DNA of 64,000 nt. Origin: DASVRA01 sp036388855. GTDB lineage: Bacteria; Pseudomonadota; Alphaproteobacteria; Caulobacterales; Caulobacteraceae. The translations under genes were made by a program, and so were the position numbers. Below are positions 38,145-45,821 of the stretch, one piece after another. The notes under the pieces are model-generated. The model searched no databases. It saw only the letters and a program-made list of their open reading frames with translations, and was not told the origin of the DNA. The stretch is taken from assembly GCA_036388855.1 (NCBI GenBank), contig DASVRA010000010.1:1-64000 (forward strand), given 5' to 3'. Position 1 is the stretch's first letter, and each line of letters begins with the position of its first letter.

Positions 38145-39808
38145 GGCTGGGCTCCCGCGCCCGTGGCGCTCGCGGGCTGGCGCTGCTTGGCCGCCGCAAC
38201 AGTCGCCGCCACGTCCGCCAGCAGCGCCTTGGCGTCGTAGACGATCCCGTCCTTGATCGTGAACTTCACCCCGCCGACGCGCTCGGGCTGGTTGGTCTTG
38301 TCGTTCAGCCGCACGTGCCCGGTGCCGTAGAGCGTCTTCAGGTTCGCCAGCGGGTTCTCGGGCACGATCAGCAGGTCGGCCAGCATCCCGCGCCGCATCA
38401 AGCCGAACGGCGGCGCCTGCCCCTTGGGCTCGTAGATGGTCTTGGCGCCGTTGATCGTCGCCGACTGGATCACCTCCAGCGGATGGAACCCCGCCTCCTG
38501 CAACAGCTCCAGTTCCTCGATGTAGCCGAAACCGTAGAGCTTGAAGATAAAGCCGGAGTCCGAGCCCGTGGTCACCCGCCCGCCCATGTTCTTGTAGTCG
38601 TTGATCAGGCGGAAGTAGCGGGCGTAGAAATTGCGCCACGCCACCTCGTTCCACGTCGTCCAGTCGAAGAAGTAGGAGCCGTGGTTGTCGCGGGTGGACT
38701 GATAGTAGGTCCACAGCGACGGCAGGGTGTAGGTGGCGTGCCAGTCGGCGTTCCTGGCCCGCATTAGGTCGCGCGATGCGGCGTAGATGTTGAAGGTCGG
38801 GTCGAACGTCACTCCGTTCTTCTTCTGCTCCTCCAGATAGGCCCGCCACTCCGGCCCGCCGGGCTCGAAGATGTCGTCCCAGATCTCCGCCACCTCGCCG
38901 AAGCGCTGCTGCTCGTTGTTGAAGTTGTAGACCGGCGGGAACGGCTGGATCTGGTTCTGCCGCAGCAGCGCTTCAAAGTGGCCGTAGAAGTGGGTGATGG
39001 TTCCCAGCCCCGCCTCGCCCGCCTCGCGCCCGTCAAAGCCGGCCACCGCCAGCTGCGCCAGGTGCGCCACCGTGCCCAGCCCCTGCTTCTTCGCCTCGTC
39101 GATAGTTGCGCGCATGATCTCGGGCGTCTCGTCGCCCCAGCCGAACATCTTGACCCCGTCGACGCCGTTCTTGGCCGCCCAGCGCACCCAGGCGCGCGCC
39201 TTTTCCGGCGTGTCGACCCGCTCGCTCCAGCCCGCGCCGACCGTCTGGTAGTTGAAGATGCGCGGCGCGGCGATCTCGTTGCGCGCGCTCCTCGCCTTCT
39301 CCGAGGTCGCCACCGCATAGCCCGCCAGCGGCACGCCCCGCACCGTGGTCACCCCGTGCGCCAGCCACAGCTTGTAGACGTAGTCGAGGTCCGGCGCCTT
39401 CACCGGGTCGCCGCCGTGGGCGTGCATGTCCACGAACCCCGGCAGCACGTACATGCCCGTGGCGTCGATCTCCCGGTCCGCCCCGCGCGGCTCCCGGTTC
39501 GGCTTCATCGGCAGCCCCGGCGTGCCGGCCGAGGTGATGTCGGCGATGCGGTTACCCTCCACCACGATGTCCACCGGCCCGCGCGGCGGCGCGCCCGTGC
39601 CGTCGATCAGGGTCGCGCCCCGGATCACCAGCCTGCGGTAGGGGCCCTCGCCCTCGCCGGGGCGGCGGGCGGGGGCGGGGTTCACGTCCCGCTCGGCAGG
39701 CGCGGCGGCCGCCTCGGGCGGCTTGGCCGCGGGCTTGGCAGGGTTCGCGGCCGCCGCCGCGAGCAGCGGCATCGCGGCCGCCAACACCGAAGCAAGGATC
39801 AGCTTCAC
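38141..39808 (-). CDS. Secreted amidohydrolase family protein
   Basis: 555 residues: signal peptide (LILASVLAAAMPLLAAAAAN), an Ala/Pro-rich linker, then a long amidohydrolase domain with GFVDMHAHGGD, VDGVKMFGWGDE, VAHLAQLAV, GTITHFYGHFEAL and GSDSGFIFK. The GTG start at 39808 has GGGGGAG five bases upstream. It is longer than the 438-residue amidohydrolase at 23890 and only distantly similar. The coupled P1 peptidase suggests joint scavenging of unusual peptides; the substrate is inferred, not shown. Confidence 0.87.
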   Translation of the reverse strand: MKLILASVLAAAMPLLAAAAANPAKPAAKPPEAAAAPAERDVNPAPARRPGEGEGPYRRLVIRGATLIDGTGAPPRGPVDIVVEGNRIADITSAGTPGLPMKPNREPRGADREIDATGMYVLPGFVDMHAHGGDPVKAPDLDYVYKLWLAHGVTTVRGVPLAGYAVATSEKARSARNEIAAPRIFNYQTVGAGWSERVDTPEKARAWVRWAAKNGVDGVKMFGWGDETPEIMRATIDEAKKQGLGTVAHLAQLAVAGFDGREAGEAGLGTITHFYGHFEALLRQNQIQPFPPVYNFNNEQQRFGEVAEIWDDIFEPGGPEWRAYLEEQKKNGVTFDPTFNIYAASRDLMRARNADWHATYTLPSLWTYYQSTRDNHGSYFFDWTTWNEVAWRNFYARYFRLINDYKNMGGRVTTGSDSGFIFKLYGFGYIEELELLQEAGFHPLEVIQSATINGAKTIYEPKGQAPPFGLMRRGMLADLLIVPENPLANLKTLYGTGHVRLNDKTNQPERVGGVKFTIKDGIVYDAKALLADVAATVAAAKQRQPASATGAGAQP

Positions 39809-39900
39809 GACAACTCCCCCGGCTGCGTCCGCTCCGGCGTGGCCGGCGGACCTCCACGACCCTTCTAGCCGCCCTTGCCCGCGCCCGCTATTCACGCCGG

Positions 39901-41913
39901 ATGCTGGGGTCGCTGCTCATTGCTAACCGGGGCGAGATCGCCCGCCGGATCATCCGCACCTGCCGGCGCCTCGGCGTGCGCACCGTCGCCGTCTACTCCG
40001 AAGCCGACGCCCAGGCCCCCCACGTCCGCGAAGCCGACGCCGCCGTCCTGATCGGCCCTCCGCCGGCCGCCGAAAGTTACCTGCGAGGCGAGGCGATCAT
40101 CGAAGCGGCCAAGGCGACCGGCGCCGAGGCCATCCACCCCGGCTACGGCTTCCTCTCCGAGAACGCCGCCTTCGCCGAGGCCGTGGCCGCCGCCGGCCTG
40201 GTCTGGGTTGGCCCGCCGCCGGCCGCCATCCGCGCCATGGGCCTCAAGGACGCCGCCAAGAAGCTGATGGCCGAGGCCGGCGTGCCGGTCACCCCCGGCT
40301 ACCTGGGCGAGGACCAGTCCGAGGACCGCCTCTCTCGCGAGGCCGTCGCCACCGGCTTCCCTGTTCTCATCAAGGCCGTGGCCGGCGGCGGCGGTAAGGG
40401 CATGCGCAAGGTCGAACGCGCCGAGGAGTTCGCCGAAGCGCTGGGCGCCGCACGGCGCGAGGCGAAGGCCGCCTTCGGCGACGACCGCGTGCTGATCGAG
40501 AAATACGTCACCCGCCCCCGCCACATCGAGGTCCAGGTCTTCGCCGACCGCCATGGCGCCGCCGTCCACCTGTTCGAGCGCGACTGCTCGCTCCAGCGCC
40601 GCCACCAGAAGGTGATCGAGGAGGCCCCCGCGCCTGGCATGGACGAGGACACCCGCGCCGCCGTCTGTGGGGCCGCCGTCCGCGCCGCGCAGGCGGTCGG
40701 CTACGAAGGCGCCGGCACCGTAGAGTTCATCGCCGACGCGTCGGACGGCCTGCGCGCCGACCGCATCTGGTTCATGGAGATGAACACCCGCCTCCAGGTC
40801 GAGCACCCGGTCACCGAGGCGATCACGGGCCAGGACCTGGTCGAATGGCAGCTCCGCGTCGCCTCCGGCGAGCCCCTGCCGCTGCGCCAGGACGAGCTGC
40901 GCATCGACGGCTGGGCGATGGAAGCCCGCCTCTACGCCGAAAACCCCGCCACCGGCTTCTTGCCGAGCACCGGACCGTTGACCCATTTTCGTCTGCCGGG
41001 GGAGGGGGTGCGTGGTTCGAGACACGGCTCTGACGAGCCGCTCCTCACCATGACGAATTCAGTACAGCCCTCTCAGGCTCGTCATCCTGAGGAGCCGCGA
41101 AGCGGCGTCTCGAAGGACGCACGGCGCCTCCGCATCGATTCCGCTGTCGAGCAGGGCGGCGAGGTCACCCCTTTCTACGACCCGATGATCGCCAAGCTCA
41201 TCGCCCACGCCCCTACCCGCAAGCAGGCGGCTTCGGCGCTGGCCGACGCCTGCCGCGAGGTCGAGGTCTGGCCGGTCAAGACCAACGCCGCCTTCCTCGC
41301 CCGCTGCCTTGACCAGCCGGACTTCGTCGCCGGCGACGTCGACACTGGCTTTATCGAGCGGCGGCTCGAGGTGTTGACGGCATGGGCAGCACCGTCCGAG
41401 GCCTTGGCGGCCATCGCAGCCGCCATCCTGATCGACACCGATGAGCCGACGGATGAGACCATCTCCCCCTGGTCACCCGCTGTAGGCGCCACCGGCTTTC
41501 GCCTGAACGCGCAGCCGGTGCGCTCTATCCGCCTGGAATGCGCGGGGCAGCCCATCGAGGCCCGGCTGCTGGACCTCGCCTGGGATAAAGACGAAGTGCT
41601 GGTCCAGGACGGCCGCGCCATCGTCTTCGATGCCGGCGAGGCGTACGAACTGTCGCTCCCCCGCGCCTCGGGCACCGCCGGCGAAGCCGCCTCCGACGGC
41701 GCGGTCCTCTCCCCCATGCCCGGCAAGATCGTCGCCGTGGCCGCCGTGGAAGGCGCCGCCGTCGCCAAGGGCGCGCCCCTGGTCACGCTCGAGGCCATGA
41801 AGATGGAGCACGCGCTCAAGGCCCCCTTCGACGGCCGCGTCGCTGAGGTCCGCGTTGCGCCCGGCGGGCAGGTCAGCGAAGGCGCCCTGCTGGTGCGCCT
41901 GGAGCCCGCCTGA
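39901..41913 (+). CDS. mccA: Biotin carboxylase/BCCP alpha subunit (3-methylcrotonyl-CoA carboxylase-like)
   Basis: 670 residues: biotin carboxylase (1-450) with LLIANRGEIARRI, AVAGGGGKGMRKV and FMEMNTRLQVEHPVTE, a middle domain, and a C-terminal biotinyl domain with Lys634 in EAMKMEH. It is most like MccA; PccA or another acyl-CoA carboxylase alpha cannot be excluded, since no beta-subunit gene is adjacent. Between PGEGV and RIDSAVEQGGEVTP about 40 extra residues are inserted in frame, encoded by a palindromic repeat (41008-41122). The surrounding motifs remain intact. Biotin comes from BirA, encoded at 10759. Confidence 0.9.
   Translation: MLGSLLIANRGEIARRIIRTCRRLGVRTVAVYSEADAQAPHVREADAAVLIGPPPAAESYLRGEAIIEAAKATGAEAIHPGYGFLSENAAFAEAVAAAGLVWVGPPPAAIRAMGLKDAAKKLMAEAGVPVTPGYLGEDQSEDRLSREAVATGFPVLIKAVAGGGGKGMRKVERAEEFAEALGAARREAKAAFGDDRVLIEKYVTRPRHIEVQVFADRHGAAVHLFERDCSLQRRHQKVIEEAPAPGMDEDTRAAVCGAAVRAAQAVGYEGAGTVEFIADASDGLRADRIWFMEMNTRLQVEHPVTEAITGQDLVEWQLRVASGEPLPLRQDELRIDGWAMEARLYAENPATGFLPSTGPLTHFRLPGEGVRGSRHGSDEPLLTMTNSVQPSQARHPEEPRSGVSKDARRLRIDSAVEQGGEVTPFYDPMIAKLIAHAPTRKQAASALADACREVEVWPVKTNAAFLARCLDQPDFVAGDVDTGFIERRLEVLTAWAAPSEALAAIAAAILIDTDEPTDETISPWSPAVGATGFRLNAQPVRSIRLECAGQPIEARLLDLAWDKDEVLVQDGRAIVFDAGEAYELSLPRASGTAGEAASDGAVLSPMPGKIVAVAAVEGAAVAKGAPLVTLEAMKMEHALKAPFDGRVAEVRVAPGGQVSEGALLVRLEPA
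41008..41122. repeat. REP-like palindromic element inserted in frame in mccA
   Basis: The left arm 41008-41056 and right arm 41079-41122 are inverted copies, sharing GTGCGT, TTCGAGAC, GGCTCCTCA-like and ATGACGA blocks. Each arm also holds its own hairpin: CGGCTC-TGAC-GAGCCG (41025-41040) and GCCGC-GAA-GCGGC (41094-41106). Sequences of the type CGTCATCCTGAGGAGCCGC..GCGGCGTCTCGAAGGACG are familiar from memory as dispersed intergenic repeats in alphaproteobacteria. Here the element is a multiple of three and has no stop in frame, so it is translated. Confidence 0.85.
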
Positions 41914-41923
41914 ACCAGCCGCC

Positions 41924-43528
41924 TCAGAGCACGAAGTTGTCGTAGTCCCGCTGGTCGCCCTCAACCCGGATCAGCACCGTCGGCGCGCCGCCGGTGTCAT
42001 TCAGGTAAAGGATGCTCATGTCGGCGCCGGCGTCATATTGCCACCAGATCGTGCCCGCCGCGGCGCTGGGGCTGTCGACCAGCACGAACGCCTCGTTCTC
42101 CGGAGTGCTGTAAATTGCATCGAAGGCGCCGAGATCGATCACGTCGCGCGGCTGGAGGTGCAGGATCAGGTCCGGCGCGGTGTCCAGGGTGTCGAGGTAG
42201 CTCTCATAGACGAACACGTCCGTGCCGCCGCCGCCGCTTAGGGTGTCGCCGCCGACGCCGCCGATGATCCGATCGTCGCCTGCCCCACCGAAGATCCGGT
42301 CGTTGTCGCTGGGGACGAAGGCGCCGCTCTCGAATCGGACGTTCCCGTACAGCGTGTCGTTGCCGTCGCCGCCCCGGATGCGATCGTCGCCGCCGAGCCC
42401 GACGATCTCGTTGGCGCCGTTGTCGCCGGTCAGCCGGTCGGCCGCGTTCAGGGAGCCGACCAGGTTCTCGAAGCCGCTGATGGTGTCCATCCCGACATGC
42501 GTGTCCTGCGGTCCGGCGATGGCCAGCGAGACGCGCACCCCCTGATTGAAGTTGTCCTCGAACGAGACCGTGTCGATCCCGCCCCCGCCGATCAGCTTGT
42601 CGTTGCCGCCCCCGCCGATGATGAAGTTGTCGCCGTCACCGCCGATGATAGTGTCGTCGCCGAAGCGGCCGACCACACCGATTTCAGCGCGGCCGATGTT
42701 CACCCAGTCGGCCCCGTCACCCAGCCGCAGCGTGCCCACCTCGCAATCGATGACCTGCGTGGAACCGCCGTAGAACGACAGGTCGCCGGTGTTGGCGAAG
42801 CTGTCCAGGTCGATGTGCACTCCCTCGGCAGTGACCAAGGTCAGCGAAAACACGTCATGCCCGCGCCCGCCGTCCAGGGTGTCTGACAGGCCGCCCAGCA
42901 GGAAATCGCTGCCGTCGTTACCTTCCACGCGATCAGATCCGCCGCCGAAGATGATGTCCAGGTAGTCGCCGTCGAGTTGGTCGTCGCCCTTGCCGCCGAC
43001 GAGTACGTCCGAGTCAAGCGAACCCTTGAAGGTATCGTCGGCGGCCCCGCCGACCACCGTGTCGTTGCCTTCGCCGGCGACCAGATAGACGGGCAGCCCC
43101 TCTCCGGTTTTCACCAGATCGTCGCCTCTGCCGAGAATGAGGTTCAGGGCCTCGATGCCCGCGATGCTCGCGCCATTTCCGAAGGTGAACGCTCCGCCCG
43201 GGCCGACTTGGCTCAGGTCCGCCACCACGTCGGCTTTGTCCGTACTGAAATCCAGGAGCGCAAAGTCAAAGCCTTCGCCGCCATCCACCAGGTCATTAGG
43301 ACCCCCGACGATCTGGTCGTCACCATCCCCGCCCATCAAGGTGTCGCGCATCCGGTCGACCGCGTTGGCGAAGTAGTCTGAGATGAAGTCGTCGCCCTTG
43401 CCGCCGTAGATCTTATCGCTGCCCTTCAGGCCCCAGAGCACGTCGCCGCCGTCGTGTCCGCGGATGATGTCGTCGTCGTTCGTGCCGACCAGCTTGTCGT
43501 CGGTGGAGCTGCCTTCGAATTCCGCCAT
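41924..43528 (-). CDS. RTX calcium-binding repeat protein
   Basis: 534 residues without a signal peptide. Nonapeptide repeats of the GGxGxDxux type occur almost throughout (for example GGKGDDFIS, GGDGDDQIV, GGGGNDKLIGG, GGDGNDTLYG, GGAGDDRIIGG), forming calcium-stabilised beta rolls. The last 80 residues are a non-repetitive region ending DNFVL, like a type I secretion signal. No enzymatic domain is recognised. It is thus an exported, possibly surface-associated protein. Upstream (43601-43652) lies an unusual operator-like array. Convergent with mccA. Confidence 0.9.
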   Translation of the reverse strand: MAEFEGSSTDDKLVGTNDDDIIRGHDGGDVLWGLKGSDKIYGGKGDDFISDYFANAVDRMRDTLMGGDGDDQIVGGPNDLVDGGEGFDFALLDFSTDKADVVADLSQVGPGGAFTFGNGASIAGIEALNLILGRGDDLVKTGEGLPVYLVAGEGNDTVVGGAADDTFKGSLDSDVLVGGKGDDQLDGDYLDIIFGGGSDRVEGNDGSDFLLGGLSDTLDGGRGHDVFSLTLVTAEGVHIDLDSFANTGDLSFYGGSTQVIDCEVGTLRLGDGADWVNIGRAEIGVVGRFGDDTIIGGDGDNFIIGGGGNDKLIGGGGIDTVSFEDNFNQGVRVSLAIAGPQDTHVGMDTISGFENLVGSLNAADRLTGDNGANEIVGLGGDDRIRGGDGNDTLYGNVRFESGAFVPSDNDRIFGGAGDDRIIGGVGGDTLSGGGGTDVFVYESYLDTLDTAPDLILHLQPRDVIDLGAFDAIYSTPENEAFVLVDSPSAAAGTIWWQYDAGADMSILYLNDTGGAPTVLIRVEGDQRDYDNFVL

Positions 43529-43600
43529 GGTCTCCCCCGCCGCGGCCTTGCGCGTCCTCGAAGAAGAAGCGTAGCACTATGCCCACGCCTCACAACCAAG

Positions 43601-43652
43601 GTTCTTTAGAACGGTATAAAAGAACAAGGTTCTTTGTTGGGTTTCAAAGAAC
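43601..43652. promoter_or_regulatory. GTTCTTT/AAAGAAC operator-like array
   Basis: Four heptamers alternate in orientation: GTTCTTT at 43601, AAAGAAC at 43618, GTTCTTT at 43628 and AAAGAAC at 43646. The central pair forms the perfect palindrome AAAGAAC-AAG-GTTCTTT (43618-43634). Same-orientation copies recur at 27 and 28 bases. The array lies 73-125 bases upstream of the RTX gene start in a locally AT-rich stretch. It looks like a multi-site operator; the regulator is not recognised. Confidence 0.6.
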
Positions 43653-43709
43653 AACCTAGGCCGTGGAGTAAGCGCGCCCGCCCGCGCCCATCTCTACACA
43701 ACAAGCGGG

Positions 43710-44792
43710 CTAGCGCGGTTCGGAAGCCCTGAGCAGCTCCTCCAGCCGCCCCTTCCACAGGGCCGCCCAGGTATGGGTGCCGTGCCCATGCGTCTGCGCG
43801 CTGGCCGGGATCAGCACGAACCGCCCGCGCTTCAGCCGCTTCACCTCCCGCTCGGCGATGCCGAGCTCCGGCGGGTTGATGAAGTCGTCGGCGGAGTTGA
43901 TCCACATCACCGGCGCGGTGATCCGCTCCAGCCCCGCCGACGGATCGTAGTTGCGCGAGGCGTTCACCTGGTAGAGCAGGTCGTTGGCGTCCAGCCCCGG
44001 CAGCGCCGCCGCCATCCGCTCCTCCAGGCCCCGGTCCGCCGCCTCGCGCGTCGGGAGCTCGATCTGCATCGGCAACGGCGCCGACCCTGCCAGGATCAGC
44101 AGGTGCTGCGCCTCGCGCAGGCCCTGCATCGGCTGGGCCGCATAGTCGCCGCCCTTCCAGGCCGGATCGCCGGTGATCGCGTCCATCAGCATCTTGCGCC
44201 ACATCCGGTTGCGACCGGCGATCTGCACGGGCTGGCAGGCCAGCGGCATCAGCGCCTGGGCGAACTGCGGATGCGCCTCGCCCCAGACGAAGGCCTGCAT
44301 GCAGCCCATCGAGGTGCCGAGGATCAGCCGCAGCCGGTCCACCTTCAGCCCCTCGACCAGCAGCCGCCGCTGCGCCTCCACCATGTCCTCGTAGTCGTAG
44401 TGCGGGAACCGCGCCCTCAGCCCGTCCGAAGGCTTGGACGACTTCCCGTGCCCGATCCCGTCCGGCAGGATGATGTAGTAGCGGCCGGCGTCCAGCGGCT
44501 GGCCCGGCCCGAACAGCTCGCCGGCGAACTGCGGCCGCAGGAACTGCCGCCCCGACCCGCCCGTGCCGTGCAGGATCATCACCGCATTGGTCACCCGCCC
44601 CGAGGCGTCCCGCCGCGGCCGGCCCAGCGTCGTGTAGTGCAGCCGCAGCTCCGCCAGCGTCTCTCCGGAATGGAAGCGGAAATCGCGCGCGACGAAGTCG
44701 CCTTCGACGGGCTGGGCCGGCGCCGGCTGGGCGGCCGCGCCCATGGCCAGGAGGCTAAGGGCGAAGGCGAGCAGAAGACCGAAAAACCTCAT
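43710..44792 (-). CDS. Secreted alpha/beta-hydrolase (MetX-like fold)
   Basis: 360 residues with a signal peptide (MRFFGLLLAFALSLLAMGAAAQ). The core resembles homoserine O-acetyltransferase-type hydrolases: HGTGGSG oxyanion region, PDGIGHGKS, nucleophile elbow GTSMG with Ser, catalytic Asp in NSADDF and His in THGHGTHTW. The periplasmic location argues against methionine synthesis; an esterase or acyltransferase is more likely. ATG 44792 follows a weak purine stretch. About 180 bases upstream of the RTX gene on the same strand. Confidence 0.85.
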   Translation of the reverse strand: MRFFGLLLAFALSLLAMGAAAQPAPAQPVEGDFVARDFRFHSGETLAELRLHYTTLGRPRRDASGRVTNAVMILHGTGGSGRQFLRPQFAGELFGPGQPLDAGRYYIILPDGIGHGKSSKPSDGLRARFPHYDYEDMVEAQRRLLVEGLKVDRLRLILGTSMGCMQAFVWGEAHPQFAQALMPLACQPVQIAGRNRMWRKMLMDAITGDPAWKGGDYAAQPMQGLREAQHLLILAGSAPLPMQIELPTREAADRGLEERMAAALPGLDANDLLYQVNASRNYDPSAGLERITAPVMWINSADDFINPPELGIAEREVKRLKRGRFVLIPASAQTHGHGTHTWAALWKGRLEELLRASEPR

Positions 44793-44925
44793 CCGACCGC
44801 TCCGGCTGTCAGCACCACGCCCGGCTACGCCCATGGGCGACGGCTGACAACGACGGCGGCGGGCGAGACATATTGTCCGCCCCGACCTCCGCGACAGGCC
44901 CTCGACGCGCCGCTAGACTGCCGCC

Positions 44926-45336
44926 ATGCCCCTGCACATGGTCAAGCTTTGCGTCGGCTGCGACACGGTCGATGAGCTGGTCGACTGGCATCTCGAGGAG
45001 CGGGCCACCGGCCGCCCCTGGATCATGCCTACCCGCCAGACGCCCAAGCGCGCGGACGAGCTGACCGCCGGCGGCTCCCTCTACCGCGTGTTCCGCGGCA
45101 TGATCCTCTGCCGCCAGCGCATCCTGGCGGTGGACTGCATCGGCGCCGGCCCCGCCTCCCGCTGCGAGGTCACCCTCGATCTCGACGTGATGCTGGTCGC
45201 CCCCACCCCCCGCCGCGCCTTCCAGGGCTGGCGCTACCTCCTCAAGGCCGACGCCCCGCCCGACCTCGCCCCCTTCGGCGCCGAACCCGTGCCGCAGACC
45301 CTGGCGCGGGAACTGAGATCCATCGGCGCCTGGTAA
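44926..45336 (+). CDS. DUF1489 family protein
   Basis: 136 residues, soluble, with the alphaproteobacterial DUF1489 pattern: LCVGCDTVDELVDWHLEE, TRQTPKRADEL..GGSLYRVFRGMILCRQ and the QGWRYLLKADAPPDL segment. Two Cys and a His at the N-terminus could bind metal. Function unknown. ATG 44926; the J-domain gene follows 68 bases later on the same strand. Confidence 0.88.
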   Translation: MPLHMVKLCVGCDTVDELVDWHLEERATGRPWIMPTRQTPKRADELTAGGSLYRVFRGMILCRQRILAVDCIGAGPASRCEVTLDLDVMLVAPTPRRAFQGWRYLLKADAPPDLAPFGAEPVPQTLARELRSIGAW

Positions 45337-45404
45337 GTCGCGCCTCTCCGTGAATGGGAGAAGGGATATGGCGCCTCCGCGTACCAAGCGCGTTAAAGGG
45401 CGAC

Positions 45405-45821
45405 ATGGCCTTCATCCTCGTCGCCCTCGCCGTCGTCGCCGCGCTGGTCTGGCTCGGCCGCAATCCGCGCGCCCTGAAGCAGGGCCAGTGGCGCCCCGCG
45501 CTTGGCGTGATCGCGGTCGCCCTGATCGCCGGCGCGGCGGCGTTCGGCGTGAGGGGAGGGTGGCTGCCCGCGGTTGGGTTGTTGCTGGGCGGCCTGGCCG
45601 CCGCCGGCGCCGCCCGCGGGCGCCTCCCGCCCGCTCATCAGCAAGACGCCATGTCAGACGCGGAAGCCCGAGCGACCCTCGGCGTCGGCCCGGCCGCCAC
45701 GGAAGCGGAGATCAAGGACGCCTACGCCCGCCTGATCCGCCGCACCCACCCCGACGCCGGAGGCTCCGCCGGCCTGGCGGCCCAGCTCAACGCCGCGCGC
45801 GACCGGCTGCTCAGGAGTTGA
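45405..45821 (+). CDS. Membrane-anchored J-domain protein (Tim14/DnaJ-like)
   Basis: 138 residues: two hydrophobic segments (about 2-16 and 30-66) at the N-terminus and a C-terminal J domain (about 83-138) with the HPD tripeptide in RRTHPDAGG that stimulates DnaK ATPase. This layout resembles mitochondrial Tim14/Pam18 and its alphaproteobacterial relatives. ATG 45405 gives MAFILVALAVV. Its 3' end overlaps the convergent carboxypeptidase gene by 11 bp. Confidence 0.85.
   Translation: MAFILVALAVVAALVWLGRNPRALKQGQWRPALGVIAVALIAGAAAFGVRGGWLPAVGLLLGGLAAAGAARGRLPPAHQQDAMSDAEARATLGVGPAATEAEIKDAYARLIRRTHPDAGGSAGLAAQLNAARDRLLRS

Noticed and set aside
42000..43500. Regularly repeated DNA in the RTX gene as a CRISPR-like or satellite array
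   Set aside because: The repeats follow the nine-codon GGxGxD period of RTX coding sequence, vary at third positions and have no conserved spacers.
43618..43634. Irr/ICE motif (TTTAGAA-N3-TTCTAAA) upstream of the RTX gene
   Set aside because: The inner AGAA/TTCT arms are separated by five bases and the outer bases differ from the ICE consensus.
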